Shown one piece after another: positions 1 to 8,301 of a stretch of 51,469 nt of DNA. Every line of letters starts with the position of its first letter. Position 1 is the first letter of the stretch. The translations under genes were made by a program, and so were the position numbers. The DNA lies in NCBI GenBank assembly GCA_947448395.1, contig CANFNA010000003.1, positions 1-51,469 on the forward strand, in the 5' to 3' direction. The notes under the pieces are model-generated. The model saw nothing but the letters and a program-made list of their open reading frames with translations. It was not told the origin of the DNA and made no database searches. The DNA comes from Chthoniobacteraceae bacterium (GTDB taxonomy: Bacteria > Verrucomicrobiota > Verrucomicrobiia > Chthoniobacterales > Chthoniobacteraceae).

Positions 1-912
1 GAGTTTTACGTGAACGGGATCTCCACCTCGCTGCCGATTGAGGTTCAACACGCCTTCTTGGCAACAGTTCCTGGTCTCGAAAAGGCCGAGATCCTTAGGC
101 CCGGTTACGCGGTCGAGTACGACTACTGCCCTCCCACTCAATTACAGGCCACCCTCGAAACCCATCGGTTGCCGGGATTATACTTTGCAGGACAAATCAA
201 CGGCACTTCCGGATACGAGGAAGCCGCAGGCCAAGGGCTCCTAGCCGGCGCCAACGCAGCGCTAAAAGCGCTCGGGCGGCCAACCCTCGCCCTCACCCGT
301 GCCGACGCCTATCTTGGGGTGCTAGTAGACGACCTGATCACTAAAGGCACCGAGGAACCATACCGCATGTTCACGAGTCGGGCAGAACATCGACTACTTC
401 TCCGAAATGATAATGCGGACCTCCGGCTGACTCCCTTGGCCTATCGGATCGGCCTAGTGGACGCCGAGCGCGCAGAGCAGGCCAAAGTGCGCAAGCAAGA
501 GATTGAGGCGCTTCACAAGTACGCGGACCAGACCCGCTTTGGAGAGGGCCGACTATCGCAGTGGATGCGACGGCCTGAAACCTCTTGGGAATCGCTTCCT
601 TCTGAGTTGCGTGGGTCATTCTCCCCACAGTCATGGGAAGCAGTGGAAGTGGATCTGCGGTATGCGGGCTATATCACTCGGCAACTTGCCGCAGTCGAGA
701 AACTCAAACTTCAGGAAAGCAAAACCATCCCCCCCGACCTAGACTATGCTCGGGTCCGCAGCCTGCGGGCGGAGGCTCGCCAAAAGCTGGCCAACCTTCG
801 CCCATCAACGCTTGGCCAAGCGTCGCGCATCAGCGGCATCACCCCTGCTGACATCGCTTTGATCGCGCTCTTGCTCGAGAAACCCAAGGCTGGCTGGCAC
901 GCTGCGATCTGA
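1..912 (+). CDS. mnmG: tRNA uridine-5-carboxymethylaminomethyl(34) synthesis enzyme MnmG (5'-truncated)
   Basis: C-terminal 303 residues of MnmG (GidA), the FAD-binding partner of MnmE that installs the carboxymethylaminomethyl group on U34 of certain tRNAs in the cytoplasm. The frame is open from base 1 (E-F-Y-V-N-G), so the GTG at base 10 is internal and the gene begins outside the window. The family signature [12 protein letters not shown] lies at about 230-270 bp, followed by [19 protein letters not shown] and a helical C-terminal domain ending in the usual region that contacts MnmE and tRNA. Full-length relatives are about 620 residues, so roughly half is missing because of the window edge. 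In many bacteria mnmG is followed by rsmG, parA and parB near oriC. Here it is followed by a parS-like site and then a convergent cysteine desulfurase. The identification is secure. Confidence 0.97.
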   Translation, partial: EFYVNGISTSLPIEVQHAFLATVPGLEKAEILRPGYAVEYDYCPPTQLQATLETHRLPGLYFAGQINGTSGYEEAAGQGLLAGANAALKALGRPTLALTRADAYLGVLVDDLITKGTEEPYRMFTSRAEHRLLLRNDNADLRLTPLAYRIGLVDAERAEQAKVRKQEIEALHKYADQTRFGEGRLSQWMRRPETSWESLPSELRGSFSPQSWEAVEVDLRYAGYITRQLAAVEKLKLQESKTIPPDLDYARVRSLRAEARQKLANLRPSTLGQASRISGITPADIALIALLLEKPKAGWHAAI

Positions 913-927
913 CCGCGTCCACGAGCC

Positions 928-943
928 TGTTCCACGTGGAACA
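928..943. other. parS-like ParB-binding centromere site
   Basis: The 16 bases TGTTCCACGTGGAACA form a perfect palindrome in the gap after mnmG. The broadly conserved chromosomal parS consensus is TGTTNCACGTGAAACA, and this site differs from it only where it makes the palindrome exact. ParB nucleates on such sites to organise and segregate newly replicated origins. Position supports function: parS sites cluster near oriC, often at the gidA-gidB-parAB locus, and this one is noncoding, 16 bp after the mnmG stop. Other CACGTG cores in the window (for example at about 9967, 13695, 15784 and 31107) lack the flanking arms. Neither parA nor parB is visible. Confidence 0.8.
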
Positions 944-1079
944 GGAACCATCCTCGATGGACCGCTTCTGCTTCCATTTCTCGCCCTGTTTTGCGCGATT
1001 GGCTGCTATCCTCACCCTCGCCTCGCTTGAGAGGGGCCTCCACGGGGCTGTATGGCGTTTTTGACCCTCTTTTGGGGGT

Positions 1080-2234
1080 TCAAACCGCGTTGACTCCAAA
1101 TCTGCGCTGGATTTCGCCGAGAACTTCCACCGCTTGATCCCAAACGTCCTCTGGCGTTTCCCAACTGGAACTCAAACGGATCGTTCGCCCCGCAGCTTCT
1201 GGGGACACACCCATCGCGCGCAGCACATGCGACGGCTCCTCTTTCCCGCTCGCGCACGCGGACCCCGTCGAACCTGCTATCCCCGCCGCATCCAACCTGA
1301 CCACCCAGCGCATCCGGCAATCCATTAACTCCGGCAGCGTCACACACACCGTGTTCCAAAGCCGCTCGGTCGCCCCTCCGACAATTTCCGCTCCAACCAC
1401 TCTTTCACAAATCGCCCGCTCCACTCTTCCTCTAAATTCAATCCGCTCGCACACCTCAGGTTGGCGTTCCTCTGACTCGCGAAACGCTTCCACCATTGAC
1501 AGAATACCCGCAACGTTTTGGGTTCCAGCCCGTCGCCCCGCTTCCTGGCCACCGCCGACCAAAAACGGGTTAAAGGAGGGCCCTGTCTTCCGAACCTTCA
1601 AAAACCCGGTGCCGACAGGCCCTCCGCACTTATGAGCACTCCCAATCAAGAAGTCACACTTTCCCAAGCCCTTGGATCCAACCCGCCCGACCCATTGGGT
1701 TGCGTCACAAAGGAGAGGAACTTCCCAAGCCGAACAAAGTTCCTGCACTCGATCCCATGGCTGTAACACACCCGATTCATTGTTCGCCGCCTGCACACAG
1801 ACACCCGCAGGTCGATCGCGCCTGAGGCTGGACTCCAGCTGGACTGCATCCAAAACGCCATCATCTCGGACAGGCATCCTCACAACCCGATGCGCAAACC
1901 AGCGATCTGCAGCCGCTAGAATACAGGGATGCTCGACTGCCGACACCCAAACTTGCGCTTCCTCGAAGGAGTTATGCGCCAGATGCGCAAGCACCGCGTT
2001 TGCTCCTTCGGTCGCTCCACTCGTCCATATCAGATCCTCTGCTACGGTTCCTCCCCCAAGGAACTCAGCCATGCACTGGCGGGCCTCCTCGATGACGTTG
2101 TCAGAACGCTGCCCAAGCCTATGGTTGCTAGCGGGATTACCAATATATTGATTCTGCGCCTCCAACCACGCTCGCCGCGCCCTCGTACTCATGGGCGCCG
2201 TTGCGTTGCAGTCTAAATAATACATCGGGCTCAT
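1080..2234 (-). CDS. Cysteine desulfurase, NifS/IscS-like (class V aminotransferase fold)
   Basis: A 384-residue PLP enzyme predicted to remove sulfur from L-cysteine, giving alanine and an enzyme persulfide used for Fe-S clusters or tRNA thiolation. Visible residues are the N-terminal YLDCNATAP segment, His102 in the EHP motif, Asp177 and Gln180 in the DATQ motif that hold the PLP ring, Lys202 in SAHK as Schiff-base lysine, and Cys327 in GSACASG as the persulfide cysteine, so it looks catalytically competent. The phosphate-binding and GGGQE/RAGTQN segments are also present. The start ATG overlaps the stop of the upstream CPBP gene as ATGA, suggesting translational coupling. A second desulfurase lies at 7138-8301. 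The two are clearly diverged, and this one has the less canonical K-C-G-G sequence after the active lysine. The exact sulfur acceptor cannot be told from sequence. Confidence 0.9.
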   Translation of the reverse strand: MSPMYYLDCNATAPMSTRARRAWLEAQNQYIGNPASNHRLGQRSDNVIEEARQCMAEFLGGGTVAEDLIWTSGATEGANAVLAHLAHNSFEEAQVWVSAVEHPCILAAADRWFAHRVVRMPVRDDGVLDAVQLESSLRRDRPAGVCVQAANNESGVLQPWDRVQELCSAWEVPLLCDATQWVGRVGSKGLGKCDFLIGSAHKCGGPVGTGFLKVRKTGPSFNPFLVGGGQEAGRRAGTQNVAGILSMVEAFRESEERQPEVCERIEFRGRVERAICERVVGAEIVGGATERLWNTVCVTLPELMDCRMRWVVRLDAAGIAGSTGSACASGKEEPSHVLRAMGVSPEAAGRTIRLSSSWETPEDVWDQAVEVLGEIQRRFGVNAV

Positions 2235-3166
2235 GTCTGCGATTCTGACCGGCTGCTAGGCCCGCGCTGTGTCCACAGGGCGATGCCTACGCCCATTAAC
2301 ACCAGCATCAAAACCGGTGAAAGGCCCACCTCAAGACGAGGCCCCACCCAAATTGAAGTCCCCGCCTGACGCGTGGCCATCTTCTCAAAGACCAGCTTAG
2401 CGAACACCAGCCCCGCATGCAGGCCGATACTCATCCACAGAGAACCAGTTCGCTCCACCGCCCAACCTAAAATCCATCCAAACACAAGAAGCGTAAGAAA
2501 ACCGCCGGCCAAAAGAACAGGCTCGCCAAACTGATGAAAGGAATGAGGGACCAGCAAAAAACCGGAATTCCAAGTCACCGTCTGTATCTTAAAACTAGGA
2601 TCCGGCTTAATGAAATGCACCGCCGCAAAAACAGCACTGGTGGTCCACAACGCACTGCAAGAACTCATGGATCGCCGGAACAACATCAGCAGGCCTCCGC
2701 GAAACAAACTCTCTTCGAGAACACCGACGACCGCCCCAGATAACAAAGCTTTCCCAATTAGCTTCGCGCTAAACTCGCCGCGCAAATCGTAAACCCCCAA
2801 CCCAACGTAAACAGATGCTAGAACCGTCATTGCCCCACCTCCCAACACCAGTCCCTGTAATAACCTCGGCGCAGTCTCAACACTTCTCTTTATCCTGTCC
2901 CCCGACCAACTCGGAACCCTTAACCAGCGTAACATCGGCCACAGCAACACAACCGCAGCCACGAGCACAGCCCTGTTGAAGTACTTCTGAAACTCGTACT
3001 TTTTTAAAAAAAGAAGATTTCCCCCGGCAATCGCTCCCTGTGCTGCCCAAAATAATAGCGGCGCCAATAGCGCCCCCAAAATGAGGACCGCGCCAAAATA
3101 GACTAAAATTTTGCCGATCTCCTTCACAACGTGGCCTATTCTCTCTACCTCCGCGCCCCGCTCCAC
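2231..3166 (-). CDS. CPBP-family intramembrane metalloprotease (CAAX/Abi)
   Basis: A 311-residue polytopic membrane protein of the CPBP (Abi/CAAX prenyl protease-like) family. The three family motifs are visible in order: EESLFRG, then FAAVHF, then SIGLHAGLVF. These supply the Glu and His residues of the intramembrane active site. Hydrophobic segments precede the first motif and lie between the second and third. Bacterial members process or degrade membrane substrates, but the substrate here is unknown. The GTG at 3166 leaves only 16 bp to the divergent small gene starting at 3183. A GTG at 3127, just before the first membrane helix, is an alternative that leaves more room for promoters. The gene ends in an ATGA overlap with the cysteine desulfurase, so the two are probably co-transcribed. 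Confidence 0.85.
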   Translation of the reverse strand: MERGAEVERIGHVVKEIGKILVYFGAVLILGALLAPLLFWAAQGAIAGGNLLFLKKYEFQKYFNRAVLVAAVVLLWPMLRWLRVPSWSGDRIKRSVETAPRLLQGLVLGGGAMTVLASVYVGLGVYDLRGEFSAKLIGKALLSGAVVGVLEESLFRGGLLMLFRRSMSSCSALWTTSAVFAAVHFIKPDPSFKIQTVTWNSGFLLVPHSFHQFGEPVLLAGGFLTLLVFGWILGWAVERTGSLWMSIGLHAGLVFAKLVFEKMATRQAGTSIWVGPRLEVGLSPVLMLVLMGVGIALWTQRGPSSRSESQT

Positions 3167-3182
3167 CTAAAAAATCTTTACT

Positions 3183-3482
3183 ATGCGTAACGTCCACATC
3201 TGGAAAGTCATTACTGACTCACGTGAAAAGCAAGAAATTCGCGCTGAACGCTTCGGTGGGCGCTGGCGCTTTCAAGCCAAACTCTCCTCCGAAAGCGTTT
3301 GGACCTACTTCGACACCCCATCTTTTGAGCACTTGGAACAGCTCCGTGATATCCTGTGGCGGAAGTATCAGCGTAAACGCCTTCCCCACGATGACGTCGC
3401 TTCCATCGATGCGATGTTACAGGCGAGAAGGGACGCAGGCGCCCCAGACTCCTCTTCCGTTGACGCACAAAGGTCCCCCTAA
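3183..3482 (+). CDS. Small conserved-looking protein of unknown function
   Basis: A 99-residue hydrophilic protein with no recognised domain, signal peptide or membrane segment. It begins with a compact region rich in Trp, Arg and Glu (WKVITDSREKQEIRAERFGG, then RWRF) and contains RDILWRKYQRKRLP, which could be an amphipathic basic helix. The C-terminal 20 residues look disordered. It is favoured as a real gene because it fills the gap between CPBP and ribD exactly, has a protein-like composition, and competing frames in this interval (minus-strand ORFs at 3211-3621 and 3417-3644) overlap ribD. It is divergent from the CPBP gene and ends 14 bp before the ribD stop, so the two are convergent. 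Function is unknown. Confidence 0.6.
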   Translation: MRNVHIWKVITDSREKQEIRAERFGGRWRFQAKLSSESVWTYFDTPSFEHLEQLRDILWRKYQRKRLPHDDVASIDAMLQARRDAGAPDSSSVDAQRSP

Positions 3483-3496
3483 AATCATGCCCAACA

Positions 3497-4540
3497 CTAG
3501 GGCCCTGGAGATCGGTCCACCAGACCCTGCATGAGCAAGTCTTTCCCCAAGCGGCGATACTCGGGTTGCAGAATACGGAGGCCTTCCACACTCCGCGAAA
3601 CTCCCTCGCCGCCCACCCCAAGCTGAGGTCCCCCGCAAATCCATGAGGTTAAATAAAAATAAACCTCATCCACCAATCCCTCATCAAATAACCCCCCTAG
3701 GACCTCTGCTCCTCCTTCCACTAGGAGATGGTTCACTCGATACCGATCCCCCAACTCAGAAAGAACGCTTTCCCAAGGTCGTTGATTAAAAACAACCGTT
3801 CGCTCTCGATGTTCATCTTGGAACAACTGCGCATCCTGAGGAAGAGGAGACCCGCCACGAGTCACCACGACTCGCCACGGCTGCTCCTTGAGCCCCATCT
3901 CCGCCCCATGCCGAATGGTCAGACTTGGATTGTCTGTCCTCAAAGTATTCGCCCCAACCAATATGGCATCCGCCATCCTTCTCAGTCTGTGAGCATCCCT
4001 CAGTGCTTCCGGCCCACTCAGCCACTTACTTTCTCCCATAGGCCGACTCAGCCGCCCATCCAGCGATAACGCCGCCTTCGCTACCACCCAAGGCTTGCGA
4101 GTGGTAATCCATTTAAAAAAAGCGCGGTTTAAAAATCCACAGGCCGCCTCTTGGACCCCTATCACCACCTCCAACCCCGCCTCCCTTAATAGTTCTACAG
4201 CTCTTCCGGCATGAAGAGGATTTGGATCAAGCCCCCCTATGACGACCCTTGAAATTCCAGACCGCACAATGGCCTCTGTGCAGGGGGGAGTTCTGCCATG
4301 GGTGGAACAAGGCTCCAACGTGACATAAAGCGTCGCACCCACCGCGTCCTTAACGTTTGGCAAAGCCCTTAAAGCCTCCACTTCGGCATGAGGCGCTCCG
4401 GCCTTTCGGTGCCATCCTCGACTAATAATACGCCCTGCTCGGACCAATATGGCCCCGACCGCTGGGTTCGGACTCGTTAATCCCAGCCCTTTTTGCGCCT
4501 CACGCAGCGCTGCCCTCATGAAACGGTCATGGGATTTCAT
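3497..4540 (-). CDS. ribD: Bifunctional diaminohydroxyphosphoribosylaminopyrimidine deaminase / 5-amino-6-(5-phosphoribosylamino)uracil reductase RibD
   Basis: A 347-residue bifunctional enzyme for the second and third steps of riboflavin synthesis. The N-terminal cytidine-deaminase-like domain (about 1-145) has the zinc and catalytic residues His51 and Glu53 in HAEVEAL, and Cys78 and Cys87 in LEPCSTHGRTPPC. The C-terminal reductase domain (about 150-340) begins at KPWVVAKAALSLDGRL and has the DAILVGANTLRTDNPSL and LLVEGGAEVLG motifs that bind NADPH and substrate. Length is near the family norm, so both activities are expected. It stands alone: no ribE, ribBA or ribH is adjacent, and no FMN riboswitch was recognised in the 248 bp upstream. 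It is divergent from the Hsp20 gene. Confidence 0.96.
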   Translation of the reverse strand: MKSHDRFMRAALREAQKGLGLTSPNPAVGAILVRAGRIISRGWHRKAGAPHAEVEALRALPNVKDAVGATLYVTLEPCSTHGRTPPCTEAIVRSGISRVVIGGLDPNPLHAGRAVELLREAGLEVVIGVQEAACGFLNRAFFKWITTRKPWVVAKAALSLDGRLSRPMGESKWLSGPEALRDAHRLRRMADAILVGANTLRTDNPSLTIRHGAEMGLKEQPWRVVVTRGGSPLPQDAQLFQDEHRERTVVFNQRPWESVLSELGDRYRVNHLLVEGGAEVLGGLFDEGLVDEVYFYLTSWICGGPQLGVGGEGVSRSVEGLRILQPEYRRLGKDLLMQGLVDRSPGP

Positions 4541-4788
4541 TCAACGGACTTTATCAGTCTCATTCAAAAACTCCACTTTTCACCCGTCCCTCAGCACCCA
4601 CAAATCCGTAACCCATGCAGACGGTTCAAAGGTAGGTATGGCAAGGACATGGATGCGGCATGGAACGCAAACAGGAGGAATGACTCCTTTGGAAAATGAT
4701 GATGGCCCTGTTGAGAGCTTTGCTAACTCAGATGGCCTACGAAGCCATCCCTTTTTATGAGCACTGAAAAGTCCGGCCCGCTTACCTG
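4541..4788. other. Divergent intergenic region between ribD and the Hsp20 gene
   Basis: This 248-bp gap should hold the promoters of ribD (leftward) and the small heat-shock gene (rightward). Short open frames run through it on both strands but have no protein-like features. No CIRCE inverted repeat (TTAGCACTC-N9-GAGTGCTAA) and no convincing -35/-10 pair was seen. The only structure noticed is a weak hairpin at 4673-4688 (AGGAG, loop, CTCCT). Heat-shock control by an alternative sigma factor is possible but not shown. Confidence 0.4.
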
Positions 4789-5310
4789 ATGAATCCGGCT
4801 GAAACGAAAACAAAATCAGACCTAAAAAACATCAAATCACCTATGATCACACTAACACGCACTCCAGGAACCGAGTCCTCACTTTGGTCCCCAGTCGAAC
4901 GCCTCTCCACCCTCAGGCAAGAAATGGACCGCCTGTGGGAATTAACTTTTCCGGGGAGGACAACCTCGTTTTTCGCTGGCTGGACGCCCTCCTTGGATTT
5001 GTACGATGCAGAAGACCGGCTCGTCGCTAAAGTCGAACTCCCTGGTATGAAGAAGGAGGATATTGAAATCTCCTACCAGGACGGCGTCCTTCATCTCACC
5101 GGAGAGCGAAAACCGGAGGCTTTCGGATCGAAAGATACCCAAGCTTTTAGGACCGAACGATTTACTGGTAAATTCCAGCGGAGTCTATCGCTGCCCGCAC
5201 CCATCCAGGTCGACCAGATTCGTGCTTCGTATAAGGACGGAATTCTCACGATTGATCTTCCTAAAAGTGAGGAAGCGAAACCCCACAAAGTGGAAGTCTC
5301 GGTGAGCTGA
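4789..5310 (+). CDS. Small heat shock protein, Hsp20/alpha-crystallin family
   Basis: A 173-residue cytoplasmic chaperone expected to form oligomers that hold unfolding proteins for ATP-dependent refolding systems. The N-terminal arm contains LSTLRQEMDRLWE, typical of class A bacterial sHsps. The alpha-crystallin domain spans about 65-170, with WTPSLDLYDAEDRLVAKVEL, the PGMKKEDIEIS strand region, GERKPE, and the C-terminal ASYKDGILTIDLPKSE motif. A short basic tail (KPHKVEVSVS) follows, holding the V-x-V type anchor rather than a classical I-x-I. An in-frame ATG at 4843 (M-I-T-L-T-R-T-P) gives a 155-residue product and is an equally plausible start. Neither start has a Shine-Dalgarno sequence. 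The gene is monocistronic and convergent with recJ. Confidence 0.93.
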   Translation: MNPAETKTKSDLKNIKSPMITLTRTPGTESSLWSPVERLSTLRQEMDRLWELTFPGRTTSFFAGWTPSLDLYDAEDRLVAKVELPGMKKEDIEISYQDGVLHLTGERKPEAFGSKDTQAFRTERFTGKFQRSLSLPAPIQVDQIRASYKDGILTIDLPKSEEAKPHKVEVSVS

Positions 5311-5325
5311 AATCACCCCTTAAAA

Positions 5326-5377
5326 CCCTTGAGAGTCGGGATCTCGTAGCTCGGCTCGCTGGTTCCGATTCTCAGGG
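5326..5377. terminator. Candidate bidirectional terminator between the Hsp20 gene and recJ
   Basis: An imperfect inverted repeat lies between the convergent Hsp20 gene and recJ. The left arm CCCTTGAGAGTCGG pairs with the right arm CCGATTCTCAGGG, with one bulge and one G-T pair, around a loop of about 24 nt. A T-rich stretch (TTTCTTCGAATCTTTTTT) follows 8-25 bases downstream on the plus strand. The position is right for a terminator, but the long loop and displaced T-run make it unlike a textbook intrinsic terminator. Confidence 0.4.
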
Positions 5378-5442
5378 TCCGTGGTTTCTTCGAATCTTTT
5401 TTCGTCTTATTCAAAGCCGTAAGACTTACGCTCTGAAACCTG

Positions 5443-7125
5443 TCATTCGGCGGTCCGAATGGCTTTAATCACTACTTGCGCCGAGACGACTCCTTGAAAC
5501 TCGTTGCGCCCCAACTCGAACGCGACATCCCATGGCGCGGGGGGCAAGGGTTCTGAGGGAGCGTTAAACCAAATAGATCGCACTGTATCATGCCCTTGCC
5601 GAAAGGTTATTTGCAGATGCTTCTCCTTCACCCGTCTCGGGGCCATGTCTGGAGTCACGCCTCGCAGTGCAAACAGCGGTTGAGGATTTCCCATTCCGAA
5701 GGGCGCTAACGCTTCACACACCTTCAGCATTCGTTCATTAACATCTCTTAATAGTAATTCTGCATCGATTTCTACAACCGGTTCGCGCGATTCGCCGTCT
5801 AACGTTTTTTTTGCATGCAATTCAAAGGCTTTCCGAAACTCTTCAAACCGATGCTGTTTTAACGAAATACCGGCCGCCATTTCATGTCCTCCAAACTTGG
5901 TCAGGTAGGCGCTGCACGCTGAGAGCGTTTCTACAAGAGGCAGTCCCCGTACGCTTCGCCCACTTCCTTTTCCGTTTCCGTCTGCATCAAACGCTACCAC
6001 AAACGTGGGTCTGTAATATTTGCGCATGATTCGTGAAGCTACAATTCCCACGACTCCTGAATGCCATCCTTCGGATCCCACAATGATGGTTACATCGCTG
6101 TCGGAATTAAATCGCCGCTGTATCTGCTCTTCCGCTTGTTTGTAAACTTGATCTTCAACGTCTCTTCGATCTCGGTTTCGCAAATCTAGTTCTTCCGCTA
6201 ATCTCTGCGCTTCGTGTGTATCTTCCGTAAGCAGCAGATCTAGAGCCGTTTGTGCTGATCCTAAACGTCCCGCAGCATTTACTCTAGGCCCTAATTTAAA
6301 CCCTACATCCATGGCTTCGACAGGCTTCTGCACTCCGCTCACTGCTAACAAAGCCCGCACCCCCGCCCACTTCGATTCCCCTATCTGCTGCAATCCTTTC
6401 TTCACCAGAATTCGGTTTTCCTCCTTGAGAGGAACTAGGTCGGACAGTGTACCCAACGCTACTAAATCTAAATACTCTCGGAGATCTACTCCCTGCTGTC
6501 TTCGCCGCTTTAACAGTGCATGCCCTAGTTTGAAAACAATTCCTACACTGCAAAGATACTCAAAACATCCTTGTATCTTTGGATTTACAAACGCTTCGCA
6601 AATAGGTCTTTGAGATGCACCTTCGTGGTGGTCGAGTACTATAACTTCAACCCCATCCTCCCTCAATCTGGCTATCTCCTGCCCACTCGATGTGCCACAA
6701 TCCACCGCAACTAGTAACTCGGGATCAAAAGTTTCTCTGCATCGAGACAAGCCCTTCTGAGTCAGCCCATATCCTTCTCCTTCACGCGTTGGAAGAAAGC
6801 AGCCCACGTTTGCACCGAATTCCTTCAGAAGCCGCGTTAATAAGGCGACGGATGTAACCCCGTCCACGTCGTAATCCCCGTATATGACAATCCTTTTCTT
6901 CCCATCGATCGCCGCAAGCACTCTATCCACCGCTCTGTCCATATCCCGAAGAAGAAATGGATCACTTAGGTCTGCTAATTTTGGATGCAAAAATTCCGCT
7001 GCTTTCGAGACCGTATCGAAGCCTCTACGCATCAATAATTCCGACACAGTCAATGGGACCTGAATAGCCTCAGAGAGCAACCTTTCATTCTCTACACATC
7101 CACGGCTTGGGAAAATCCATCTCAT
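5443..7125 (-). CDS. recJ: Single-stranded-DNA-specific 5'-3' exonuclease RecJ
   Basis: A 560-residue exonuclease acting in RecF-pathway recombination and mismatch and base-excision repair. The DHH phosphoesterase core has YGDYDVDGVTS (82-92), VDCG (141-144) and the DHH triad (165-167), which bind the metal ions. The DHHA1 domain follows, with GWHSGVVGIVASR (353-365), GSGRS (387-391) and FGGHEMAAG (411-419). The OB-like C-terminal domain (about 455-560) contacts DNA. Length is normal. The start ATG lies 12 bp after the nifS stop, placing it last in the leftward run alaS-rnc-unknown-nifS-recJ. It appears complete and functional. Confidence 0.96.
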   Translation of the reverse strand: MRWIFPSRGCVENERLLSEAIQVPLTVSELLMRRGFDTVSKAAEFLHPKLADLSDPFLLRDMDRAVDRVLAAIDGKKRIVIYGDYDVDGVTSVALLTRLLKEFGANVGCFLPTREGEGYGLTQKGLSRCRETFDPELLVAVDCGTSSGQEIARLREDGVEVIVLDHHEGASQRPICEAFVNPKIQGCFEYLCSVGIVFKLGHALLKRRRQQGVDLREYLDLVALGTLSDLVPLKEENRILVKKGLQQIGESKWAGVRALLAVSGVQKPVEAMDVGFKLGPRVNAAGRLGSAQTALDLLLTEDTHEAQRLAEELDLRNRDRRDVEDQVYKQAEEQIQRRFNSDSDVTIIVGSEGWHSGVVGIVASRIMRKYYRPTFVVAFDADGNGKGSGRSVRGLPLVETLSACSAYLTKFGGHEMAAGISLKQHRFEEFRKAFELHAKKTLDGESREPVVEIDAELLLRDVNERMLKVCEALAPFGMGNPQPLFALRGVTPDMAPRRVKEKHLQITFRQGHDTVRSIWFNAPSEPLPPAPWDVAFELGRNEFQGVVSAQVVIKAIRTAE

Positions 7126-7137
7126 CTCTATCGCTCT

Positions 7138-8301
7138 TTACTGCATCCTCCCAGCCGATCGAATCTTCTCTACGGCACTCGCGACGATTCGCACACCCTC
7201 CGCGATCTCTACCTCTGTATTCATCCTCGAGAACGAGAACCTCAAACTTCTCCGAGACCTTTCCTCAGAAAACCCCATCGCTTTCAATACATGGGATCCT
7301 GAGATTGCTCCGGAAGTACACGCTGACCCTGCAGAGCAACACAGCCCTGCTTTGTCTAAGACCATCAGGAGAGCCTCTCCGTCAACGTTCTCAAAAGACA
7401 CATTGGAAGTATTGCCTAACCGATTCTGTAGATCCCCATTAATTTCGATTCCTCCCACAGACGCCATCAACAGCCTCTCAAATGTATCTCTCAAAGCGCT
7501 AACCTGTTTGCCATCCACTTCCAATTTCCTACCTGCTATTTCACAGGCCTTCCCGAGTCCTACAATCGATGCCACATTCTCAGTTCCCGCCCTTCGAGAG
7601 TTTTCTTGCCCTCCTCCTGTCAGGAAGCTCGTAAACCGCGTTCTTCGATTAACGAACAGAGCTCCAACTCCTTTCGGACAATGTAGCTTGTGTCCTGACA
7701 AAGACAGAAACTGCACAGAACCATCCGCGACATTGACCGGAAGCTTTCCAACCACTTGGACTGCATCTGTGTGAAAGAAAACCCCTCTTTCGCGGACTAC
7801 TTTCCGGATGGCATCCATAGGAAACCGCGTTCCCGTCTCATTGTTGGCCCACATGACGGTGACCATGGCTGTATCTTCACGAATCGAGCTCTCGAGCTCT
7901 GAGATATCCAGCTGACCCTTCTCATCCACCCCTAGCCAAGTGACTTCGTAGCCCTTGCGAGCTAGCCCTTCACAGGTCTTCAAGGTCGCCGAATGCTCCA
8001 CACGTGTCGTTACTATGTGCTGTCTATCCGGATCTACCGACAACGCAGCGTGAATTGCGGCATTCGTTGCCTCCGTTCCACAACTCGTAAAAATAATCTC
8101 TTGGGGAAGGCTTCCAATCAACGCTGCAACCCTCTCACGTGCCGTCTCCAGGGCATCAGCAACACGTTTCCCAAACCTGTAAGAACTCGATGGGTTGCCA
8201 TACCATGTGGTCAGGTACGGCAGCATTTCTTCCAATACCTCAGGATCTACTTCGGTTGTCGCATTGTTGTCGAAATATAGAAAAGCCGATCCCGTGTTCA
8301 T
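7138..8301 (-). CDS. nifS: Cysteine desulfurase, NifS type
   Basis: A 387-residue PLP-dependent desulfurase very close to the NifS/IscS pattern. It opens with YFDNNATTEVDPEVLEEMLP. Key residues are His103 in the VEHSA motif, Asp179 and Gln182 in TDAVQ, Lys205 in LSGHKLH as Schiff-base lysine, and Cys328 in CSAGSACTSG as persulfide cysteine. The RRAGTENV segment and the C-terminal RFSFSRMNTEVEI motif are also present. It should supply sulfur for Fe-S cluster assembly, but no scaffold gene (iscU, nifU or sufBCD) lies nearby. The symbol reflects sequence type, not nitrogen fixation. Its ATG overlaps the stop of the 86-residue upstream ORF as ATGA, and recJ begins 12 bp downstream. The Fe-S proteins in the same leftward run (the ferredoxin at 12212-13003) are possible clients. 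Confidence 0.94.
   Translation of the reverse strand: MNTGSAFLYFDNNATTEVDPEVLEEMLPYLTTWYGNPSSSYRFGKRVADALETARERVAALIGSLPQEIIFTSCGTEATNAAIHAALSVDPDRQHIVTTRVEHSATLKTCEGLARKGYEVTWLGVDEKGQLDISELESSIREDTAMVTVMWANNETGTRFPMDAIRKVVRERGVFFHTDAVQVVGKLPVNVADGSVQFLSLSGHKLHCPKGVGALFVNRRTRFTSFLTGGGQENSRRAGTENVASIVGLGKACEIAGRKLEVDGKQVSALRDTFERLLMASVGGIEINGDLQNRLGNTSNVSFENVDGEALLMVLDKAGLCCSAGSACTSGAISGSHVLKAMGFSEERSRRSLRFSFSRMNTEVEIAEGVRIVASAVEKIRSAGRMQ

Noticed and set aside
1060-1084. Possible hairpin between mnmG and the desulfurase (TTTGACCC and GGGTTCAAA)
   Set aside because: The stem has a bulge, overlaps the desulfurase stop codon, and no T-run follows it on either strand.
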